Origin: Burkholderiales bacterium
GTDB lineage: Bacteria > Pseudomonadota > Gammaproteobacteria > Burkholderiales > Burkholderiaceae_C
Reading direction: 5' to 3'
DNA: 64,000 bases
Assembly: GCA_028868825.1 (NCBI GenBank)
Contig: JAGWTU010000019.1
Location: forward strand, 31,657-95,656
Position 1 is the stretch's first letter. The number at the start of each line of letters is the position of its first letter. Below are positions 50,965 through 60,162 of the stretch, in pieces. Position numbers and translations under genes: made by a program. The notes under the pieces are model-generated. The model made no database searches. It saw only the letters and a list, made by a program, of their open reading frames with translations, and had not been told where the DNA came from.

Positions 50965-52743
50965 TCAATGCTCCGTGCCGAGGTAGGCGGCGCGCACCGC
51001 GGGGCTGGCCTGGACCTCGGCCGGCGTGCCTTCGATGAGCCAGGTGCCGAACTCCATCACGACGACGCGATCGGCGAGGTTCATCACGAAGTCCATGTCG
51101 TGTTCGACGAGCAGCAGGCTCAGGCCTTCGGCCTTGAGCTGGCGCAGCACATCGGCCAGCGCCTGCTTCTCCTTGTGGCGCAGGCCGGCGGCGGGTTCGT
51201 CGAGCAGCAGCAGCGACGGGTCGCTGGCCAGCGCACGCGCGATCTCGACGAGGCGCTGCGGCCCCAGCGCGAGGTTGCCCGCGAGTTCGTCCTTCTGGTC
51301 GGCCAGGCCGATGCGCTCGAGCTGGCGCCCGGCCTCGTGCAGCGCGCGCCGCTCCTCGGCGCGGTCCAGCCGCAGCATCGCCGCGAGGCTGCCGCTGCGC
51401 GTGCGCAGGTAGGTGCCGAGCGCGACGTTCTCTAGCACCGTCATGTCGGGCACGAGCTTGACATGCTGGAAGGTGCGGCTGATGCCGCGCCGCGCGACCT
51501 CGCGCGCCGGCAGGCCGTCGATGCGCTGGCCGCGCAGCCAGACCTCGCCCGAGGTCAGCGGCAGCACGCCCGAGACGAGGTTGAAGGTCGTCGACTTGCC
51601 GGCGCCGTTGGGGCCGATGAGCGCGACGATGTCGCCGGCGGTGACGCCGAAGCTGATGTCGTTGACGGCGACGAGGCCGCCGAAGGTCTTGCGCATCGCC
51701 TTGGCCTCGAGCAGCGGCTGGCCGCGCTGCGGCTTGTCGCGCGCCGGCAGCGGCGGCGTGTCGGCCGGCACGCCGGTGCGGCGCGGTCGCGGCAGCCAGC
51801 GCTCGAGCATCGGCCAGATGCCGTCGGGCGAGAACTTCAGCACCATCACGAGCACGATGCCGAAGACGATGACCTCGTAGCTGCCGGCGCTGCCGATGAG
51901 CCGCGGCAGCAGCACCTGCAACTGGTCCTCGGTGACCTTGACGAGGGCCGCGCCGGTGAACGCGCCCCAGACGCTGCCGATGCCGCCGAGCACGGCCATG
52001 AACAGGTACTCGATGCCGAACTTGATGCCGAACGGGCTCGGGTTGACGCTGCGCTGCATGTGCGCGAACAGCCAGCCCGAGACGCTGGCCAGCAGCGCCG
52101 CGATGACGAACATGCGCACCTTGTAGGCGAACGTGCTGGCGCCCATCGCCTCGGGCATCGTGACGCCGCCGCCGCGGCTGGCGTTGAGCGCGCGCATCAC
52201 GCGCCCGGGGCGCGAATCGAGCAGGTGCACGACGGCGACGGCGCCGGCCAGCGCGGCGAGCCAGATCAGCCAGTACATGCGCCGTTCCTCGCGGAAGCTG
52301 AAGCCGAACAGCGAGACCGAGGGCACTTCGAGGATGCCGTCGTACTTGCCCAGCGCGTCGAGGTTGCCCATCGTGAAGAAGAGCGCCAGGCTCCAGGCGA
52401 TCGTCGCCAGCGGCAGATAGTGGCCCGACATGCGCAGCGTCAGCCAGCCCAGCGCGAGCGCGAGGATCGCCGTCAGCAGCAGCCCGAGCGCGAGGCCGAG
52501 CCAGGGCGATGCGCCCTGCGTCGTGCACAGCCAGGCGGTGGCATAGGCGCCGATGCCGGCGAACGCGGCCTGGCCGAACGACGTGAGGCCGCCGATGCCG
52601 GTGAGCAGCACGAGCCCGAGCGCCACCAGCGTGTACAGGCCGATGTAGTTGAGCTGCGTGATCCAGAAATTGGGCACCGGCAGCAGCGGCAGCACGGCGA
52701 CCGCGAGCGCGAAGACGGCGAAGCCGATGGAACGCGGGTTCAC
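50965..52743 (-). CDS. Fused LivM permease - LivG ATPase
   Basis: A 592-aa fusion. Residues about 1-325 are a LivM permease (GGLTSFGQAAFAGIGAYATAWL, loop SRPGRVMRALNASRGGGVTMPEAMGA, VLGGIGSVWGAFTGA). After a Pro/Arg/Gln linker (about 325-350), residues 350-592 are a LivG ATPase with Walker A GPNGAGKSTTFN, LALGPQRLVEIARALA as the LivG-type signature, and Walker B LLLLDEPAAGL plus H-loop VEHDMDFVM. LivM-LivG fusions are known in this transporter family. Together with LivH, LivF and the binding protein it forms a five-function importer encoded by four genes. Confidence 0.92.
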   Translation of the reverse strand: MNPRSIGFAVFALAVAVLPLLPVPNFWITQLNYIGLYTLVALGLVLLTGIGGLTSFGQAAFAGIGAYATAWLCTTQGASPWLGLALGLLLTAILALALGWLTLRMSGHYLPLATIAWSLALFFTMGNLDALGKYDGILEVPSVSLFGFSFREERRMYWLIWLAALAGAVAVVHLLDSRPGRVMRALNASRGGGVTMPEAMGASTFAYKVRMFVIAALLASVSGWLFAHMQRSVNPSPFGIKFGIEYLFMAVLGGIGSVWGAFTGAALVKVTEDQLQVLLPRLIGSAGSYEVIVFGIVLVMVLKFSPDGIWPMLERWLPRPRRTGVPADTPPLPARDKPQRGQPLLEAKAMRKTFGGLVAVNDISFGVTAGDIVALIGPNGAGKSTTFNLVSGVLPLTSGEVWLRGQRIDGLPAREVARRGISRTFQHVKLVPDMTVLENVALGTYLRTRSGSLAAMLRLDRAEERRALHEAGRQLERIGLADQKDELAGNLALGPQRLVEIARALASDPSLLLLDEPAAGLRHKEKQALADVLRQLKAEGLSLLLVEHDMDFVMNLADRVVVMEFGTWLIEGTPAEVQASPAVRAAYLGTEH

Positions 52744-52744
52744 T

Positions 52745-53782
52745 TCAGTGTTCCTCGTGATCGCGGTCGAAGAAGCTGCGCCAGAGCAGGACCGGCAGGA
52801 TCGCGGTGAAGACGATGACCTCCTTGAAGGCGCTGGCCCAGAACGAGCCGAAGCTCTCGAGCAGGCCGACGCCGAGCGCGCCGGCCAGCGCCAGCGGGAA
52901 GCTCGTGAGCCCGGCGAACACCGCGGCGACGAAGCCCTTGAGGCCGATGAGGAAGCCGCTGTCGTAGTACAGCGTCGTCGTCGGGCCGATCAGCAGCCCC
53001 GAGAGCGTGCCGATGAAGGCCGCCATCGTGAAGCTCAGGCTGCCGGCGGCGTCGGTCGAGATGCCCATCAGCCGCGCGCCGGTGCGGTTCACCGAGGTCG
53101 CGCGCAGTGCCTTGCCCGGCAGCGTGCGGTCGAAGAAGACGAAGAGCGCGACGATGAGCGCGATCGAGGCGCCGAAGATGATTAGCGTCTGGCCGCTGAA
53201 ATTCAGCGGTCCGAGTGCGTAGCGCGCGTCCCAGAACGGCGTGTTGCGGAAGCCCTCGGCGCCGAAGAACAGCAGCCCCAGGCCGGTGAGCGCGAAATGC
53301 ACGCCGACCGAGACGATGAGCAGCACCAGCACGCTCGAATCGGCGAGCGAGCGGAATGCGAGTCGATAGACCAGCGGACCCATCGGCGTCACCAGCGCCA
53401 GCGTCAGCAGCGCCTGCACGGCCAGCGGCGGATGCGTGGGCGCCAGCTTCCAGGTCGCCAGCGACGCCAGCACCGGCAGCCCCAGCGTCAGCGCCAGCCG
53501 GCGCATGGTGCGCCGCGCCGGCCAGCGCTCGCGCCAGGCCTGGATGGCGTCGAGCACCGCGGCCCAGACGGCCATCAGCAGCAGCAGCCAGACGGTGCCG
53601 GGCACGACACCGCTTTGCAGCAGCGCCATCGTCAGCGCCCCGAAGGCGACGTACTCGCCCTGCGGGATGAAGACGACGCGGGTGACCGAGAAGACGAGGA
53701 CGAGGGCGATCGCCACCAAGGCGTAGACCGCGCCGTTGGTGACGCCGTCCAGACCGAGAATGGCAGCGATCGACAGGTCCAT
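52745..53782 (-). CDS. ABC permease, LivH family (second importer)
   Basis: Permease of 345 aa, longer than most LivH proteins. Start GVTNGAVYALVAIALVLVFSVTRVVFIPQGEYVAFGAL is the LivH N-terminus; a hydrophilic insert about 80-110 (ERWPARRTMRRL) explains the length. C-terminal TTTLYYDSGFLIGLKGFVAAVFAGL replaces the usual GG-rich loop. ATG 53782; the stop lies 1 bp before LivM-LivG. Confidence 0.9.
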   Translation of the reverse strand: MDLSIAAILGLDGVTNGAVYALVAIALVLVFSVTRVVFIPQGEYVAFGALTMALLQSGVVPGTVWLLLLMAVWAAVLDAIQAWRERWPARRTMRRLALTLGLPVLASLATWKLAPTHPPLAVQALLTLALVTPMGPLVYRLAFRSLADSSVLVLLIVSVGVHFALTGLGLLFFGAEGFRNTPFWDARYALGPLNFSGQTLIIFGASIALIVALFVFFDRTLPGKALRATSVNRTGARLMGISTDAAGSLSFTMAAFIGTLSGLLIGPTTTLYYDSGFLIGLKGFVAAVFAGLTSFPLALAGALGVGLLESFGSFWASAFKEVIVFTAILPVLLWRSFFDRDHEEH

Positions 53783-53828
53783 GGGTGGGCCCGGAGTGTA
53801 ATCAGGCTTGGAGCAACCTCCCAGGGAA

Positions 53829-54968
53829 TCAGGGCTCCAGCTTCCACTCGCCGTTCACGACCTTCATCACGACGCCGGTGTCGGGGCGGAAACCCCAGTG
53901 GTTCGTCGGGGTGAAGTCGATCACGCCATGCGTCACGGCCAGCCCCGGATTGGTCTCCAGCGCTTCCTTGATCGCGGCGCGGAACTCGGGCGTTCCCGGC
54001 TTGGCCTTCTTCAGCGCCATCGGCACGATCTTGTCCAGCAGCAGATAGCTGTCCCAGCCATGCGCGGCGAACTGGTTGCGCGTGTTCGGGCCGTAGAGCT
54101 TCTCGTAGGCGGTGTTGAACTGCACGCCCAGCGCCTTCGAAGGATGGCTGTCGGGCAGCTGCTCGGCGACGACGACCGGCCCCGAGACGACGTAGGTGCC
54201 CTCGACCGCCTTGCCGCCGACGCGCATCAGGTCCTTGCTCGCCGCCGCATGCGTCTGGTAGTACTTGCCCTTGTAGCCGCGTTCGACGAGCGCGAGTTCG
54301 GGCATCGCCGCGCCGCTGCCCGAGGCGACGATGACCATCGCGTCCGGGTTCGCCGCCACGAGCTTCAGCGCCTGCGCGGTGACGCTGGTGTCGGCGCGCG
54401 CGAAGCGCTCGGTGGCGACGAGCTTGATGCCGGCCTTGTCGAGCAGCGGCAGCAGCGCCTGCAGCCACTGCTCGCCGTAGGCGTCGGTGTAGCCGAGGAA
54501 GCCGACGGTCTTCACGCCGTGGCGCGCCATGTGGCCGACCATCGCGCCGGCCATCACGCCGTTGCTCTGCGGCATGCGGAAACTCCAGGCGTCCTTGCCC
54601 GGCGGCAGGCCGATCGGCGAGAGCGCGAGCTGCACCGTGTGCGATTCGGCGGCGACGTCGGCCATCGCGATCGCCACCGGCGTGATGCCCGAGCCGACGA
54701 TGACGTCGACATGGTCCTCGCTGACGAGGCGGCGCGCGTTCTGCACGCCCTTGGACGGGTCGGTGGCGTCGTCGAGGATGATCAGGTGCACCTTCTCGCC
54801 GCCTATCGTCGTCGGCCACATCTTCAGCCCGTTGCTCATCGGGATGCCCAGCCCCGAGCCGGGACCGGTGAGCGAGAGGCTGGCGCCGACGGTGATGTCG
54901 GCCAGCGCGGAGCCGGCGGCGCACAGCAGCGCGGCGGCCGCGACGGCGGTCTTGATCTTGGCTTGCAT
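53829..54968 (-). CDS. ABC substrate-binding protein (second importer)
   Basis: Periplasmic binding protein of 379 aa with a signal peptide to about residue 23 (AGSALA) and Leu/Ile/Val-type lobes (DITVGASLSLTGPGSGLG, DDATDPSKGVQNARRL, HVDVIVGSG). Placed between the catabolic enzymes and the permeases. The likely cargo is an aromatic or phenylpropanoid acid used by the operon's CoA ligase. ATG 54968 follows CAGGAGACAG. Confidence 0.9.
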   Translation of the reverse strand: MQAKIKTAVAAAALLCAAGSALADITVGASLSLTGPGSGLGIPMSNGLKMWPTTIGGEKVHLIILDDATDPSKGVQNARRLVSEDHVDVIVGSGITPVAIAMADVAAESHTVQLALSPIGLPPGKDAWSFRMPQSNGVMAGAMVGHMARHGVKTVGFLGYTDAYGEQWLQALLPLLDKAGIKLVATERFARADTSVTAQALKLVAANPDAMVIVASGSGAAMPELALVERGYKGKYYQTHAAASKDLMRVGGKAVEGTYVVSGPVVVAEQLPDSHPSKALGVQFNTAYEKLYGPNTRNQFAAHGWDSYLLLDKIVPMALKKAKPGTPEFRAAIKEALETNPGLAVTHGVIDFTPTNHWGFRPDTGVVMKVVNGEWKLEP

Positions 54969-55024
54969 GGTTCTGTCTCCTGAGGGGTGGTGGGGGATCG
55001 ACCGGGGCATTCTGATGGGGCCGT

Positions 55025-55444
55025 TCAGCTGCACAGCGCCTGGATGTCTTCGGGTATCGGGATCGCGCGGATGCGCTCGCGGTCGGCCGGGTCGCGCATC
55101 ACGAAGGCGCGCACCTCGGTGCCTTCGCACAGCACCGTCTCGCCGCGCCGCACGACATGGCGGTGGCGGAAGGTCTTCGCCGCCCATTCCTCGACCGAGG
55201 TGTGGACCTCGATGATCTCGCCATAGGTGGCGGGGCGCAGGAACTTGGTGTGGATCTCGAGCAGCGGCGTGCCCACGATGCCGCGCTCCTTCTCGAGTAC
55301 GCGCCACGGTGGCACGCCGCAGGCGCGGAAGAAGCTGCCCGACGATTCGTCCATCCAGCGGCTGAAATTGGGGAAGAAGACGATGCCGGCCGGATCGCAA
55401 TCGCCGAACTGGACCTCGACGCGGTGGATGTGGATCTTGCTCAT
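55025..55444 (-). CDS. 4-hydroxybenzoyl-CoA-type acyl-CoA thioesterase
   Basis: Hot-dog fold thioesterase of 139 aa. The active-site helix motif FGDCDPAGIVFFPNF puts the catalytic Asp at D17, as in the 4-hydroxybenzoyl-CoA thioesterase family. It probably releases the aromatic acid from the CoA ester produced by the pathway, or removes toxic CoA esters. Overlaps the thiolase stop by 4 bp; the following binding-protein gene is 56 bp away. Confidence 0.88.
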   Translation of the reverse strand: MSKIHIHRVEVQFGDCDPAGIVFFPNFSRWMDESSGSFFRACGVPPWRVLEKERGIVGTPLLEIHTKFLRPATYGEIIEVHTSVEEWAAKTFRHRHVVRRGETVLCEGTEVRAFVMRDPADRERIRAIPIPEDIQALCS

Positions 55445-56712
55445 GGGAATTGGGGGTTCTCGATCAGCAAGGCGATGCCCTGGCCGCCGCCGATGCAGGC
55501 CGAGGCGACGCCCCAGCGCGCGCCGATTTCCTGCAACTGGCGCGCGACGGCGATCGTCAGCCGCACGCCGGTGGCGGCCAGTGGATGGCCCAGGGCGATC
55601 GCGCCGCCCTTGACGTTGAGCTTGTCTTCGGGCAGGCCGAGTTCGCGCGCCACCGCCAGTGTCTGCGCGCCTTGCGCCTCGTTGATCTCGAAGCGCGCGA
55701 TGTCGGCGAGTTGCAGGCCCGAGCGTTCGAGCAGCAGCCGGATCGCCGGCGCCGGGCCGATGCCCATGAACTCGGGCGCGACGCCGACCGCCGCCGCCGC
55801 GGCCAGACGCGCCAGTGGGCGGCGGCCGCTCGCGGCGCTCCAGCGCCTGGCCGCGGCGCCGCCGGCGACGATCGCCGCGGCGGCGGCGTCGGTCAGCGCC
55901 GAGCTGTTGCCGGCCGTCTGCACGCCGCCGGGGAAGACGCTGCGCAGACCCGCCAGCACCTCGACCGGCGTCGGCCGCGGATGGGTGTCGCGGTCGGCGA
56001 CCTTGGTCTTGCCGGCGAGCCTGAGCGAGCGCGGCTTGTAGCCCGCGAGCTCGAAGGTCTCGCTGGCCACCGGCGTGATCTCGCCGTCGAACCAGCCGGC
56101 TTCCTGCGCCGCGACGGCGCGCGCGAACGACCGCGCGGCAAAGGCATCGACCTCGGCGCGCGTGATGCCGTAGCGCTGCGCCAGGTTCTCGGCGGTCTGG
56201 ATCATCGAGACGGCGGCCGGGTCGCTCAGCGCCTCCCACATGTAGTCCTTGAACGCCACCGGCGCGCCGAGGCGGAAGCCGCCGCGGTGGTCGAAGGCGG
56301 CGACCGGATTGCGCGTCATCGATTCGGTGCCGACGACCAGCGCCAGCGTCGCGCTGCCCAGCGTGATCTGGTCGGCGGCCTGGCGGAAGACCTCGAAGCC
56401 GGTGCCGCAGATGCGCTGCACGTTGATCGCCGGCACCGCCAGCGGCACGCCGGCGTACAGGCCGATGTGGCGCGCGACGTAGAACTGGTCGAAGCCGCCG
56501 GGCGCCATGTTGCCGGTGACGACGCTGTCGATCCCGGCGGCGGCGACGCCGCTGCGTTCGAGCAGCGCGCGCGCGGCCTTGATGCCGAGGTCGATCGGGT
56601 TGGCGTCGGCGAAGGCGCCCAGGTAGTCGACCATCGGCGTGCGCAGGCCGTCGATGACATTCACATCGTCGTATCGGAAGAACTGGCCGCCGCTCATCGT
56701 CGTCACGCTCAT
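55441..56712 (-). CDS. Thiolase (acetyl-CoA acyltransferase family)
   Basis: Thiolase of 423 aa. Nucleophile C102 (QRICGTGFE), GGAIALGHPLAATG with the catalytic His, and C-terminal CIGGGQG with the second Cys. The N-terminal DGLRTPMVDYLGAF is family-typical. It would cleave a 3-ketoacyl-CoA to acetyl-CoA plus a shortened aromatic acyl-CoA, or serve another thiolytic step. Coupled by 4-bp overlaps to both neighbours. Confidence 0.9.
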   Translation of the reverse strand: MSVTTMSGGQFFRYDDVNVIDGLRTPMVDYLGAFADANPIDLGIKAARALLERSGVAAAGIDSVVTGNMAPGGFDQFYVARHIGLYAGVPLAVPAINVQRICGTGFEVFRQAADQITLGSATLALVVGTESMTRNPVAAFDHRGGFRLGAPVAFKDYMWEALSDPAAVSMIQTAENLAQRYGITRAEVDAFAARSFARAVAAQEAGWFDGEITPVASETFELAGYKPRSLRLAGKTKVADRDTHPRPTPVEVLAGLRSVFPGGVQTAGNSSALTDAAAAAIVAGGAAARRWSAASGRRPLARLAAAAAVGVAPEFMGIGPAPAIRLLLERSGLQLADIARFEINEAQGAQTLAVARELGLPEDKLNVKGGAIALGHPLAATGVRLTIAVARQLQEIGARWGVASACIGGGQGIALLIENPQFP

Positions 56713-57530
56713 TTGCTCACCTTCGCCGCGCGCTTTTCGAGAAAGGCGCGCACGCGCTCCTTGGCCGCCTCGTCGCCCTGGGCGATCGACGAGATCAGCG
56801 ATTCCATGAACAGCCCTTCGGTCGGCGCCAGCTCGGCGATGCGCGGCAGCGCCTGCGTGATGGCGTAGTTCGACAGCGGCGCATTGCCGGCGATCTTGCG
56901 CGCCAGTGCCAGCGCCTGCGCGAGGCCGGCGCCGTCGGCGCAGCGGTAGTTGCTGATGCCGAACTGCTGGCCGGCATCGGCATCGAAGACGCGGCCGGTG
57001 AGCATCATGTCGGTCATGCGCGCGACACCGATCAGCCGCGGGATGCGCACCGAGCCGCCACCGCCGACGAAGATGCCACGAGTGCCCTCGGGCAGGCCGT
57101 AGAAGGTGCTGTCCTCGGCGACGCGCAGATGCGCGCTGGCGGCGAGTTCGAGCCCGCCGCCGACGACCGCACCGTGCAGCACCGCGATCACCGGCACGGC
57201 GCCGTACTGGATGGCGTCGAAACAGGCGTGCCAGGCGCGCGAATGCGTCATGCCCTCGACGACGCTGCGCTCCGTCACCTCGCTGAGGTCGAGCCCGGCG
57301 CAGAAATGGTCGCCGGCGCCGCTGATCACGGCCACGCGCACCTCCCTGGGCAGGTGCAGCCAGACGCCGTGCAGCTGCGCGAGCAACTCGTCGCTGATCG
57401 AATTGCGCTTGGCGGCGCGGTTCAGCCGCACATGCAGCACCGGTCCGGCCTGCTCGACGCGCAGCAGCTCGAGCCCGGCCAGCGCGGCGGCGGTGCAGGG
57501 CCGCAGTTCCTCTTCCATGGTCGTTTCCAT
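56709..57530 (-). CDS. Enoyl-CoA hydratase/isomerase (crotonase) family
   Basis: Crotonase of about 273 aa. Oxyanion-hole motifs are DHFCAGLDLSEV and HGAVVGGGLELAASA; the second catalytic region reads LPEGTRGIFVGGGGSVRIPRLIG. It may hydrate a cinnamoyl-CoA or act as a hydratase-aldolase like ECH of ferulate catabolism; sequence alone does not decide. ATG 57530 is preferred over the TTG at 57545, which overlaps the ligase stop. The stop overlaps the thiolase start by 4 bp. Confidence 0.88.
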   Translation of the reverse strand: METTMEEELRPCTAAALAGLELLRVEQAGPVLHVRLNRAAKRNSISDELLAQLHGVWLHLPREVRVAVISGAGDHFCAGLDLSEVTERSVVEGMTHSRAWHACFDAIQYGAVPVIAVLHGAVVGGGLELAASAHLRVAEDSTFYGLPEGTRGIFVGGGGSVRIPRLIGVARMTDMMLTGRVFDADAGQQFGISNYRCADGAGLAQALALARKIAGNAPLSNYAITQALPRIAELAPTEGLFMESLISSIAQGDEAAKERVRAFLEKRAAKVSK

Positions 57531-57541
57531 CTCGTTCGTGT

Positions 57542-59386
57542 TCAAGGCCGGATCACGCGCGGATCGAGCGGCTCGGCGTGCAGCGCATGGACGAAGTCGG
57601 CGCGCCGCGCCAGCACCAGGCGCTGGTTGACATAGCCCTTGTCGGTGATCTCGCCCGAGGCCGCATCGGGCGCGTCGCTCAGCAGCATCGCACGCGCCGG
57701 CGTCTGCGACGAGCCGCCGCCCTCGTCGCGCAGCTGGCGCAGCCCGGCGCGCACATGCTCGGCGATCTGCGCGGAGGGCAGCGCGCGGCCGGCCTCGGTG
57801 AGGAAGATCAGCGCGCCGATCTCGCTGCGGTCATGGCCGGTGATGACGACGTCCTGGGCGTACGGCGCGAGGGCCGAGACGACGCGCACGCGCAGCGTGC
57901 CGACGCTGACCCATGTGCCGCTGGTGAGCTTGAAGTCCTCGGCGACGCGGCCGTTGAAGACGATGCCCGAGAGCGGGTCGGCCGAGTCGAGCAGGTGACC
58001 GGCGTCGCCGATGCGGTAGTAGCCCTCGTCGTCGAACGCGGCGCGCGTGGCCTCTTCGTTGTCGCGGTAGCCGGGGAAGATGTGGTCGCCGCGCACGCGC
58101 ATCTCGAGCTTGCCGGCGTTGGGGACGAACTTGACCTCGGCGCCGGCCAGCGGCAGGCCGATGACGCCGGGGCGGTCGAGCTTCCAGTTCGCGAAGGTGA
58201 TCGCCGGCGCCGTCTCGGTGCTGCCCCAGGAGGTCGTCAGCCACAGCGGCTCGTCGCGCACGCGCGCCGCCGCCGCTTCCAGGCGTTGCCAGGTCGACAG
58301 CGGCATGCCGGCGCCGGCGTAGAAGGCCATGCGCAGGCGGCCGAAGAAATGGCGCGCCAGCGCGGCGTCGGACTCGAGCGCCGGCAGCAGCATCTCGTAG
58401 CCGCGCGGCACGTTGAAATAGATCGTCGGCTGCACCTCGCGCAGATGGGCGATCGTGCGCTCGATCGCGCCCGGCAGCGGGCGGCCGTCGTCGATGTACA
58501 TCGTGCCGCCGCTGCGCAGCACGATATTGACGTTGTGGTTGCCGCCGAAGGTGTGGCTCCAGGGCAGCCAGTCGAGCAGCACCGGACGCTCGACGTCGAG
58601 GAAGCGCAGCGTCTGCGCCAGCATCTGCTGGTTCGCGCACAGCATGCGCTGCGTGTTGATGACGACCTTGGGCGAGCCGGTCGAACCCGAGGTCAGCAGG
58701 TACTTCGCATGCGTGTCGGGCGTGATCGCGGCGTAGGCCTGCATCACCGCCGGCGTCTCGCGTGCGGCGAGCAGACGGGCGAAGGGCAGGGCGCCGGGAT
58801 GCGCGTCGGCGCCCTCGCTGAACACGGCCACGGCGCCGACTTCACTGGCGGCCAGCGCCGCGCCGTAGACGGCCGAGGTCGAGGCGTAGACGAGCGCCGG
58901 ATCGAGCGCCTGCAGGATGGCGGTGATGCGGCCGTAGTCGCTCTGCGCCAGCCGGCAATAGGCGCTGCTGACGGTGCAGACGGCGCGCCCGATATGCATG
59001 CCGGCGAGCAGCAGCACGAGATGGTCGAGCGCGTTGTCCGAGAGGACCACGAGCGGCTTGCCCGCCGGCAGCTCGAGGTCGAGCAGCCCCTGCGCGACGG
59101 CGCCGACCTGGCGCCGCAGCTCGCCCCAGGCAAGGCGCCGCCAGCCGTCGCCGCCGGCGGCCGGTTCGGCGAAGGCCAGCGCATCGGGCGTCGCCGCGGC
59201 CCAATGCTCGAGCCACTCGCCGACGCAGCGCGCGTACGGCGCCAGCGGCGCGGGCGAGCGCAGCACGAAGCCGCCGTTGCCGAGATCGACGCGCACGGCG
59301 GCGCGCGGCGCGATCAGCCGCGGGTCGTCGAGGAAGGCCGGGGAGGCGACGCTGGGGGCGCGGTCGGCGCGGTCGGGTGGGGCCAT
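57542..59386 (-). CDS. fcs: Aryl-CoA ligase, feruloyl-CoA synthase family
   Basis: AMP-forming ligase of 614 aa. Adenylation motifs: YLLTSGSTGSPKVVINTQ (A3), TTSWGSTETAP (A5), IVFNGRVAEDFKLTSGTWV (A8 region), with an extended C-terminal region ending TDKGYVNQRLVLARRADFV, a feature of feruloyl-CoA synthases in which the A10 lysine lies in DKGYVNQ. Length fits that family. It should activate a hydroxycinnamate or other phenylpropanoid. First gene of the leftward operon; the intergenic region to tetR holds two palindromes. Confidence 0.85.
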   Translation of the reverse strand: MAPPDRADRAPSVASPAFLDDPRLIAPRAAVRVDLGNGGFVLRSPAPLAPYARCVGEWLEHWAAATPDALAFAEPAAGGDGWRRLAWGELRRQVGAVAQGLLDLELPAGKPLVVLSDNALDHLVLLLAGMHIGRAVCTVSSAYCRLAQSDYGRITAILQALDPALVYASTSAVYGAALAASEVGAVAVFSEGADAHPGALPFARLLAARETPAVMQAYAAITPDTHAKYLLTSGSTGSPKVVINTQRMLCANQQMLAQTLRFLDVERPVLLDWLPWSHTFGGNHNVNIVLRSGGTMYIDDGRPLPGAIERTIAHLREVQPTIYFNVPRGYEMLLPALESDAALARHFFGRLRMAFYAGAGMPLSTWQRLEAAAARVRDEPLWLTTSWGSTETAPAITFANWKLDRPGVIGLPLAGAEVKFVPNAGKLEMRVRGDHIFPGYRDNEEATRAAFDDEGYYRIGDAGHLLDSADPLSGIVFNGRVAEDFKLTSGTWVSVGTLRVRVVSALAPYAQDVVITGHDRSEIGALIFLTEAGRALPSAQIAEHVRAGLRQLRDEGGGSSQTPARAMLLSDAPDAASGEITDKGYVNQRLVLARRADFVHALHAEPLDPRVIRP

Positions 59387-59418
59387 CGGGGTTCCGAAGT
59401 GCACGGGACGCAGCGCCC

Positions 59419-59432
59419 ATACACATGTGTAT
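59419..59432. promoter_or_regulatory. Putative TetR operator 1
   Basis: ATACACATGTGTAT, a perfect 14-bp palindrome 33 bp upstream of the fcs ATG. Together with the site at 59495 it gives consensus ATACA-N4-TGTAT. Confidence 0.65.
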
Positions 59433-59494
59433 GTGTCTGGTCGCGATCGTAGGGCCGGCACCGCGCCGCGGCATCGGGGTTTGCCCGGGTGCAC

Positions 59495-59508
59495 ATACAG
59501 TGCTGTAT
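59495..59508. promoter_or_regulatory. Putative TetR operator 2
   Basis: ATACAGTGCTGTAT, a perfect 14-bp palindrome 7 bp upstream of the tetR ATG, 76 bp from operator 1. Position implies autoregulation. Confidence 0.65.
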
Positions 59509-59514
59509 GGCATC

Positions 59515-60159
59515 ATGACGGCGATGGCAGCGACCGACGACTCCCCGACCAAGCCGCGGACCCGCGCGCGCAAGGCGCCGGCGCCGCGCGCCCCGCTGAC
59601 CCCCGAGACCTGGATCGAGGCGGCAACGGCCGTGCTCGTCGACCAGGGCATCGACCATGTGCGCGTCGACACGCTGGCCCATCGCCTGGGCGTGACGCGC
59701 GGCAGCTTCTACTGGCATTTCCGCGACCGCGACGATCTGCTGCAGCGCGTGCTGCAGGCCTGGAGCCAGGCCTCGACCGAGCAGCTGACGCGGCGCCTGG
59801 CGACCTCGCGCAGCGACGCCCGCGAGCAGCTGCGCGATGTCATCTCGCTGCCGCACCGCGGCCGCGCGGCGCAGCGCGCGGCGCGCATCGAGCTGGCGAT
59901 CCGCGCCTGGGCGCGGCGCGACGAGACGGCGCGGCGCGCGCTCGACCGCTCCGACGCCAGCCGCATCGACTACCACGCCGAGATCTTCGAGGCGCTGGGT
60001 TTCGATGCCGCGGAGGCGCGCCAGCGCGGCGTCATGCTCTACGGCATCGAGGTCGCCGAATCGATGCTGCAGCGCCAGGGCACGCCGGCGCAGCGCCAGG
60101 AGCGCGCGGCGCTGGTCGAGCGGCTGATGCTGCAGCCGCTGCAGCGCCCGGCGAAGTAG
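59515..60159 (+). CDS. TetR-family regulator
   Basis: Regulator of 214 aa. After a basic leader (TKPRTRARKAPAP), the DNA-binding domain about 28-75 reads WIEAATAVLVDQGIDHVRVDTLAHRLGVTRGSFYWHFRDRDDLLQ, a standard TetR helix-turn-helix. The C-terminal helical domain would bind the ligand, presumably a substrate or CoA ester of the divergent aryl-CoA operon. ATG 59515 lies just after operator 2; ATG 59524 is an alternative. The following lrgA starts 3 bp after the stop, so tetR and lrgAB may be cotranscribed. Confidence 0.88.
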   Translation: MTAMAATDDSPTKPRTRARKAPAPRAPLTPETWIEAATAVLVDQGIDHVRVDTLAHRLGVTRGSFYWHFRDRDDLLQRVLQAWSQASTEQLTRRLATSRSDAREQLRDVISLPHRGRAAQRAARIELAIRAWARRDETARRALDRSDASRIDYHAEIFEALGFDAAEARQRGVMLYGIEVAESMLQRQGTPAQRQERAALVERLMLQPLQRPAK

Positions 60160-60162
60160 GAA

